64,000 nt of DNA from positions 93,954 to 157,953 of the forward strand of contig JBAQMZ010000015.1 of NCBI GenBank assembly GCA_049303315.1. The letters are read 5' to 3'. The stretch is from Methanoperedens sp049303315. Its GTDB lineage: Archaea; Halobacteriota; Methanosarcinia; Methanosarcinales; Methanoperedenaceae. The notes beneath the pieces are model-generated. The model was not told where the DNA came from. It ran no database searches and saw only the letters and a program-made list of their open reading frames with translations. Shown here piece after piece: positions 59,678-64,000 of the stretch; position 1 is the stretch's first letter, and each line of letters begins with the position of its first letter. The position numbers and the translations under genes were made by a program.

Positions 59678-61837
59678 TTATTTTCCCTCTTCCTCTATCA
59701 TTTTGTAATAAGGTTGAAACTCTTCCTTCAAAAACGGTTTCCCCATCTTCATGTATTCCTTCTTAGCTGCCCGCATGATATGATGCATCCCGATTGCGCA
59801 GGATTCTTCAGCAGCATAAAATGCAGACGATAACGCGATGTTCTTGATATTCCCGCCTGCAAGCTTCAATCTCTCGGCGAAAAATGTATAATCTATATCC
59901 CCTGCGCGCGGCGCACCTTTCGGGAATATTCCGCTCCATATGAGTTTTCTCTGGTCTTCATCCGGGAAAGGAAAATCAATCACAAATTGCATCCTTCTTA
60001 AGAAGGCATCATCAATGTTTTTGCTAAGATTGGTGGCAAGTATGACAACGCCCTCATACTCTTCCATTTTCTGGAGCAAATATCCGATTTCTATGTTGGC
60101 ATATCTGTCGTGAGCGTCTTTGACCTCGGAGCGTTTTCCGAAAAGCGCATCCGCCTCGTCAAAGAACAGAATGGCGTTACTGGTTTCTGCCTCTTTGAAG
60201 ATCTTGCTCAGGTTTTTTTCTGTTTCGCCGATATATTTGCTGACCACGTTAGATAAGTCGATTTTATACACATCCAGTCCTGCATCGTGGGCGATAATTT
60301 CAACAGACATTGTTTTTCCAGTACCGGATGGCCCTGAGAAAAGGGCATTCAGCCCCTTTCCCAATGAGAATTTCTTATCAAAACCCCAATCTGTATAGAC
60401 GATTCCCCTGTATTTGATATACCCTGATATTTCTTTTAACTGTTTTTTTATGTCATGGGGGAGGACTATATCCTCCCAGGTATAGTGAGGTTCGATTTTC
60501 CTGGCATAGGCGACGAGGTTCCTGTTGGACTGCGCCTTGCATCCCATGTTAAGAACTTCCATTGATAATTTAGAATTTCCGGGTTTTTTTGCAATCAAAA
60601 TATTTCGCGCCGTGGATATGGCATCCTTTATCTGGCCCCCGCTGAAATTGAATTTACTGGCAAGGGCACCAATATCCAAATCAACCGGAGCATTGCCATC
60701 CAGTAGTGATTCCCACAGGCGTTTACGAAGCATAAGGGACGGGAGGGGAAATGCCTGGCTTATAAAGCTATGATTTTTTAAAACCCCGGCAGGCTCCCAA
60801 TATTGCTCACCTGACAGGAAAATCAAATTTGGAAATTGGTCTAATTCCATGAGCATCCCGGTAACTCCCATATTCTCTTCTTTCAGCAGGGCATCAAATC
60901 CTTCAAAATAAATCGAAGAATTCTGCAATAATGCTTCGCGAAGTAGAGGTTTTAAATTTTCCAGGCTTTGCTCTTTCGTCAAAGCTTTTGAATTCACAAC
61001 GAGCATTGACATTCCCAGTTCATTGCATACGGCTTCAGCCGCCATCTTCTTTCCTGACCCGTATGGGCCGTAAAAAAAGAACATCGGGATTTTAACAATT
61101 GAATGATTATTTATCAGATTCTTGAATGTAGTTATCGTGCCCTCAGGCAGAATAAGATCCCAGAAGGATTTTTGCGGTTTTATTATTGCCGAGATATTCC
61201 GGATCTTCCGGTCTATCGAATTATCCCCGAGGAGAAAGTTTATTATCCTGTCATCGACTTTAAGAAATTTCGATAAAAGGGGAACCTGTTCCTCCCCTAT
61301 AAGATATACAAGCCTGTTCTTGATCAGGGGGGCATCTTGCGAAAATATATCTCTTGCCCAGAGTCTTTCTTCAGTCGAACAGCATAGGAGTTTAATCACA
61401 AGGTCAACACTTGGCCGCTTCCTGGTCACATCGTTCTGGAAGTAGGAATACAGCTTTTCATACCGCATGTCCAGTTCAGGCGCAAGACAGACCAATAGCG
61501 CATCGACCTCGAACGGCTGCATATGAAAAAGTTCTGACAGGATATGAAGGCGCAGTTCCTTTCCCTGCTTTATGCTTTCGGCTTTTTTTGTATTTGTTTC
61601 CCTGCTTATTTTTTCAATTCTTTCATGTTCCTGGGATGAACGGGCATAAGCCTTCGATTCAAAGAGAGGGGTTTGAAGAATCGCATTTATTTCATCTTCC
61701 GAGATATACAAACCCTGAAACTCCTGTGAACTCCCGGCGTGGTCAGCCTTTGATTTTTCATAGTACAGGCGGATTATTGTATCAATCCGGTTGAGTTCTT
61801 CAAGTAGATGTTCAAGATTGTTTTTATATATTGCCAT
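59678..61837 (-). CDS. AAA+ ATPase of the injection system (Afp15-like), two AAA modules
   Basis: A 719-residue protein with an N-terminal region of about 220 residues, a degenerate first AAA module (GPYGSGKK at 257-264, IYFEGFDAL as a degenerate Walker B at about 309) and an intact second module (GPSGTGKT at 502-509, ILFFDEAD at 556-563, ATN sensor 1, arginine-finger-like DDAFLRRM). In Afp/PVC the homolog is needed for assembly or stability of the particle. It begins the structural operon, with a palindrome about 100 bases upstream. Confidence 0.93.
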   Translation of the reverse strand: MAIYKNNLEHLLEELNRIDTIIRLYYEKSKADHAGSSQEFQGLYISEDEINAILQTPLFESKAYARSSQEHERIEKISRETNTKKAESIKQGKELRLHILSELFHMQPFEVDALLVCLAPELDMRYEKLYSYFQNDVTRKRPSVDLVIKLLCCSTEERLWARDIFSQDAPLIKNRLVYLIGEEQVPLLSKFLKVDDRIINFLLGDNSIDRKIRNISAIIKPQKSFWDLILPEGTITTFKNLINNHSIVKIPMFFFYGPYGSGKKMAAEAVCNELGMSMLVVNSKALTKEQSLENLKPLLREALLQNSSIYFEGFDALLKEENMGVTGMLMELDQFPNLIFLSGEQYWEPAGVLKNHSFISQAFPLPSLMLRKRLWESLLDGNAPVDLDIGALASKFNFSGGQIKDAISTARNILIAKKPGNSKLSMEVLNMGCKAQSNRNLVAYARKIEPHYTWEDIVLPHDIKKQLKEISGYIKYRGIVYTDWGFDKKFSLGKGLNALFSGPSGTGKTMSVEIIAHDAGLDVYKIDLSNVVSKYIGETEKNLSKIFKEAETSNAILFFDEADALFGKRSEVKDAHDRYANIEIGYLLQKMEEYEGVVILATNLSKNIDDAFLRRMQFVIDFPFPDEDQRKLIWSGIFPKGAPRAGDIDYTFFAERLKLAGGNIKNIALSSAFYAAEESCAIGMHHIMRAAKKEYMKMGKPFLKEEFQPYYKMIEEEGK

Positions 61838-61938
61838 AGTGCTGATACCACAGGGTTTATAATAACCACAGCTCTGCCTTTTGATGCTTAATTCAATTTT
61901 TATAACTTCTGTTTAAAATAAAAATTACGATGGTATAG

Positions 61939-61954
61939 AGAGAGTACTCTCTCC
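61939..61954. promoter_or_regulatory. Perfect 16-base palindrome upstream of the eCIS structural operon
   Basis: GAGAGAGTACTCTCTC is a perfect dyad in the 245-base gap (61838-62082) between the 420-base gene at 62083 and the AAA+ gene. On the minus strand an AT-rich stretch with TATA-like TTATAAAAATT (about 61895-61908) follows it, about 60-70 bases before the ATG. It is a good operator candidate for switching the injection system; no regulator gene is in the window. Confidence 0.5.
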
Positions 61955-62082
61955 GGAAGAGGTTTCATCGCCTCACTGCTCACCCCAAAATTCAATATGC
62001 TATGAGTTTGAGATGTAAATGGGCGTATATATGTGTTTCGAATTATCATTATTGTGCCGATTTAGTCAATCCGATAGCGTTG

Positions 62083-62502
62083 CTAGCGCCACCGGACGGG
62101 TTCGCTTCGCAGGCATCCGGTCCACACACCGTTGGCAAGTGTCTCCGGAGACTCGCTTGCTTCGTACACGGCAATCAGTTCGGCGCCAGCCCCAACCATC
62201 TGCCCGAAAGGGCCATCGGACTCCCAGCTTCCGTCCCCCAAATCGAACTGCCAGGTATGACTGCCGCCCGCCTGCACCGGTACGCTGGACGGAACGTTGA
62301 TTGTGTAGCACTGAGGTTTACGGACAACGCGCGCCACGATTGGCGGGCGTGATATCTCGAACCAGAGCGCTGTATCGCCCCAGAGATTGCCAGTGCGCCA
62401 GATGCGTACGGGTTTGTCACCGTGGTTGACGAGGACGACGCGTCCCGCGCCCGGCGTGCCCGAAAAGCCCAGGATGGACAGTACGAGTGATTGAGCGTTC
62501 AT
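62083..62502 (-). CDS. Unknown 139-residue protein next to the DUF4157 protein
   Basis: Start taken at the ATG at 62502 (MNAQSLVLSILGFSGTPGAG), 16 bases after the stop of the DUF4157 gene; an earlier in-frame ATG would overlap that gene. Beta-rich sequence (RVVLVNHGDKPVRIWRTGNL, ALWFEISRPPIVARVVRKPQ, TWQFDLGDGSWESDGPF). Base composition is visibly more GC-rich than the eCIS operon. No family recognised. It might be an accessory, adaptor or immunity-type partner of the effector candidate (inference). Confidence 0.65.
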   Translation of the reverse strand: MNAQSLVLSILGFSGTPGAGRVVLVNHGDKPVRIWRTGNLWGDTALWFEISRPPIVARVVRKPQCYTINVPSSVPVQAGGSHTWQFDLGDGSWESDGPFGQMVGAGAELIAVYEASESPETLANGVWTGCLRSEPVRWR

Positions 62503-62518
62503 CGATGCTGCCTGACAG

Positions 62519-64000
62519 TCACCAGTTGACGGTAATAACCGAGCTGCTCGCTTTTTCAGCATTGCCGTTGCAGGTATCGATGACCTTCAATTGGAAGTTA
62601 TACGAGCCGGTATTTGAGATCGGGCCACTGGGCTGGTCCTTCCCGCAATACTTGTCTCCGTTGGCCATGTCCTGTGTCGAGCCTGTGAGGTACTCGTTCC
62701 AGCAACCGGCTATCGGAACACTGTGAGTACCCGAGCGATGGCCGTAGCGTAGATTATCGCTGCTGTCCCTATCCTCAATCCAGGTACTGTGCGGGGCGCT
62801 CGAGGGGAAACCGCTGTGAGGAGGACCGCCCCATTGTGTGGCGAACGCCGCGTCCCATTTGATATATTGCCGCACTTGGCAGCAGCGTGGACACTTGCCT
62901 GCCGAGGTGTCTTTGTGGAACTCCGCCGCCATACTGAACTGGTCTGACGTCTTACGGCTGCCCGATGTCGTTACCGGAATGATGCCGGTGGGCGTGTACG
63001 TGGGACCGCTCTTTACGTGACAGGCACAGGGCGTACTGGACGGCGTACATCCCCCCAGGCACCCTCTTAGCGTCCCGGAGTTCTCTTTATGATTAATAGA
63101 AGAATTTGGTTTCTCGAGTATCTGCTGCTGCATTGCCATGATCTTATCAGGAGAATTTTCTCTCTGGAACTGGAGAATATCGCTGTGGTAAACAGATGAA
63201 TCATGGTGAGCACCCTTTACCAAAGCCTGGAGATAACCCAGTACTTTACTATTTGACCTGATGCCACTGACTGAAACACTCTTAGGACTGATTCTTTTCG
63301 CCGCCCCCTGCTGCACCACATGCGTCAATTCATGGGCCATGAGTTTAACATCCGTAACACTCTCATTTCTACCAAGCCAGATATCCGAACCGTTCGTAAA
63401 AGCCCTGGCACCCAGGCTCCTGTTGAGTTCGGCAGCCTCGGAGTCGGTCTTCACCCTCACATTACTGAAATCATAACCTGTCTGTAGTTCCATGCTTTTC
63501 CGGATGAACCGGGGCAGGGCACTTCCATTGCCTTTGCTCTGCAGAATCCGGTTTTCCAGGGACGGAGAGACAGTTCTATCTTCCGGACAGGAACCTCCGC
63601 AGTCCATGGAAATCCGCACTCTTCTGGCACCGTCTTTGTCTCTGGAAGATATTTCCCTTCCCCGGATTTCAACAAGACCGAGAAATTCAGGTACATCCAC
63701 CCTGGAGATAAATTCCTGCTGAGTATCCCCCATTGAAAATATCCTGCTATTTGATACCTCTTCTGATACCCTGTCGGCTTCCTGTTCATAGATGTCCCCA
63801 GGACTTCCTACCACGAGGTTCTTCTGAATCATGCCGACTTTGCATACCTTCTCTTCTTCCTCATCCTCTTTCCCCTGAACCTCATCGCATTCTTTGCACT
63901 TCTGCCGGATGATTGCCTCCTGCCCCCCCTGAATCTGCCTCACAGCACCCGCTTCTTTACCTGCTTCCCGACCTTTCTTGGGTTTAGCATGCAGATTCCC
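62519..64000 (-). CDS. eCIS core-domain (DUF4157) effector-type protein, 5' end outside window
   Basis: The frame is open to base 64000, so the true start may lie outside; the first in-window start codon is a GTG at 63943 (474 residues from there). Cys-rich segment KCKECDEVQGKEDEEEEKVC, then the DUF4157 zinc-metallopeptidase-like core (PRFIRKSMELQTGYDFSNVR, AFTNGSDIWLGRNE, AHELTHVVQQGA; HELTH at about 204-208). The C-terminal part is a separate Cys/Trp-rich domain (CGGCTPSSTPCACHV-like, KCPRCCQVRQYIKWD, TWIEDRDSSDNLRYGHRSG, LKVIDTCNGNAEKASSSVIT). DUF4157 domains label cargo of eCIS particles; the C-terminal domain is the probable toxin or enzyme. Confidence 0.85.
   Translation of the reverse strand, partial: GNLHAKPKKGREAGKEAGAVRQIQGGQEAIIRQKCKECDEVQGKEDEEEEKVCKVGMIQKNLVVGSPGDIYEQEADRVSEEVSNSRIFSMGDTQQEFISRVDVPEFLGLVEIRGREISSRDKDGARRVRISMDCGGSCPEDRTVSPSLENRILQSKGNGSALPRFIRKSMELQTGYDFSNVRVKTDSEAAELNRSLGARAFTNGSDIWLGRNESVTDVKLMAHELTHVVQQGAAKRISPKSVSVSGIRSNSKVLGYLQALVKGAHHDSSVYHSDILQFQRENSPDKIMAMQQQILEKPNSSINHKENSGTLRGCLGGCTPSSTPCACHVKSGPTYTPTGIIPVTTSGSRKTSDQFSMAAEFHKDTSAGKCPRCCQVRQYIKWDAAFATQWGGPPHSGFPSSAPHSTWIEDRDSSDNLRYGHRSGTHSVPIAGCWNEYLTGSTQDMANGDKYCGKDQPSGPISNTGSYNFQLKVIDTCNGNAEKASSSVITVNW

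Noticed and set aside
62002..62352. Plus-strand frames opposite the gene at 62083-62502
   Set aside because: They are complementary-strand artefacts of a GC-rich coding region and lack start signals.
37062..64000. Interpretation as a prophage or a type VI secretion system
   Set aside because: No capsid, portal, terminase, integrase, TssJLM or ClpV-type genes are present. AAA+ Afp15-like, DUF4255 and DUF4157 genes are markers of eCIS.
1..64000. CRISPR arrays, tRNA and rRNA genes
   Set aside because: No regularly spaced identical repeats and no recognisable tRNA or rRNA sequence was seen by reading; a covariance-model scan would be needed to be certain for tRNA.

Overview
The window looks like a chromosomal segment of a methane-metabolising archaeon of the Methanosarcinales, most likely a 'Candidatus Methanoperedens' (ANME-2d) type organism. 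This assignment is inferred from gene content: the archaeal nitrogen repressor NrpR, a nif operon with nifI1 and nifI2 between nifH and nifD, a tandem-domain Methanosarcina-type S-layer protein, a homoaconitase-type small subunit with the YLRT loop (coenzyme B biosynthesis), and archaeal TATA-type promoters with some apparently leaderless genes. No rRNA, tRNA, CRISPR array or insertion sequence was recognised.

Region 1 (1-14437, minus strand) is one long, tightly packed cluster, read from 14437 down past base 1. It encodes an ASKHA-type activator ATPase, a short HgdB-like subunit, five long paralogous iron-sulfur proteins of the 2-hydroxyacyl-CoA dehydratase/benzoyl-CoA reductase (HgdB, double-cubane) superfamily, one of them cut by the window start, and one SsuABC/TauABC-type ABC transporter. 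The transporter has a single permease and ATPase but four substrate-binding proteins, and these alternate one-for-one with the long HgdB paralogs. This is the strongest candidate for an undescribed system: transport-coupled, ATP-driven low-potential reductases with interchangeable receptors and enzymes.

Region 2 (14440-26040, minus strand) holds three MFS transporters, an aldo/keto reductase pseudogene, a 58-residue small gene, homoaconitase (hacA, hacB), a QueG-like iron-sulfur protein, an S-layer protein and a sulfur-relay set (two TusA, three DsrE-like). A conserved promoter element of about 70 bases recurs upstream of six transcription units from region 1's operon through the sulfur-relay operon.

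Region 3 (26111-36978) is the nitrogen island. nrpR, glnA, glnK and amt lie on the minus strand, and nifH-nifI1-nifI2-nifD-nifK-fdxB on the plus strand, followed by a CBS protein, a class I glutamine amidotransferase-like protein and a TauE/SafE permease. nifE, nifN and nifB are not in the window.

Region 4 (37062-64000, minus strand) is a nearly complete extracellular contractile injection system (eCIS, Afp/PVC/MAC-like). It has a DUF4157 effector-type protein (cut by the window end), AAA+ ATPase, terminator, sheath, two tubes, LysM adaptor, separate gp27-like and gp5-like spike genes, PAAR tip, gp25, two baseplate-J wedge proteins, a tail-I protein and three modular fibre/collar proteins. 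Notable oddities are a probable programmed -1 frameshift joining a small tail-chaperone gene to a DUF6760-like reading frame that has no start codon, a domain of about 88 residues repeated in both wedge proteins, no obvious tape measure, and a 737-residue repeat protein in the baseplate cluster.
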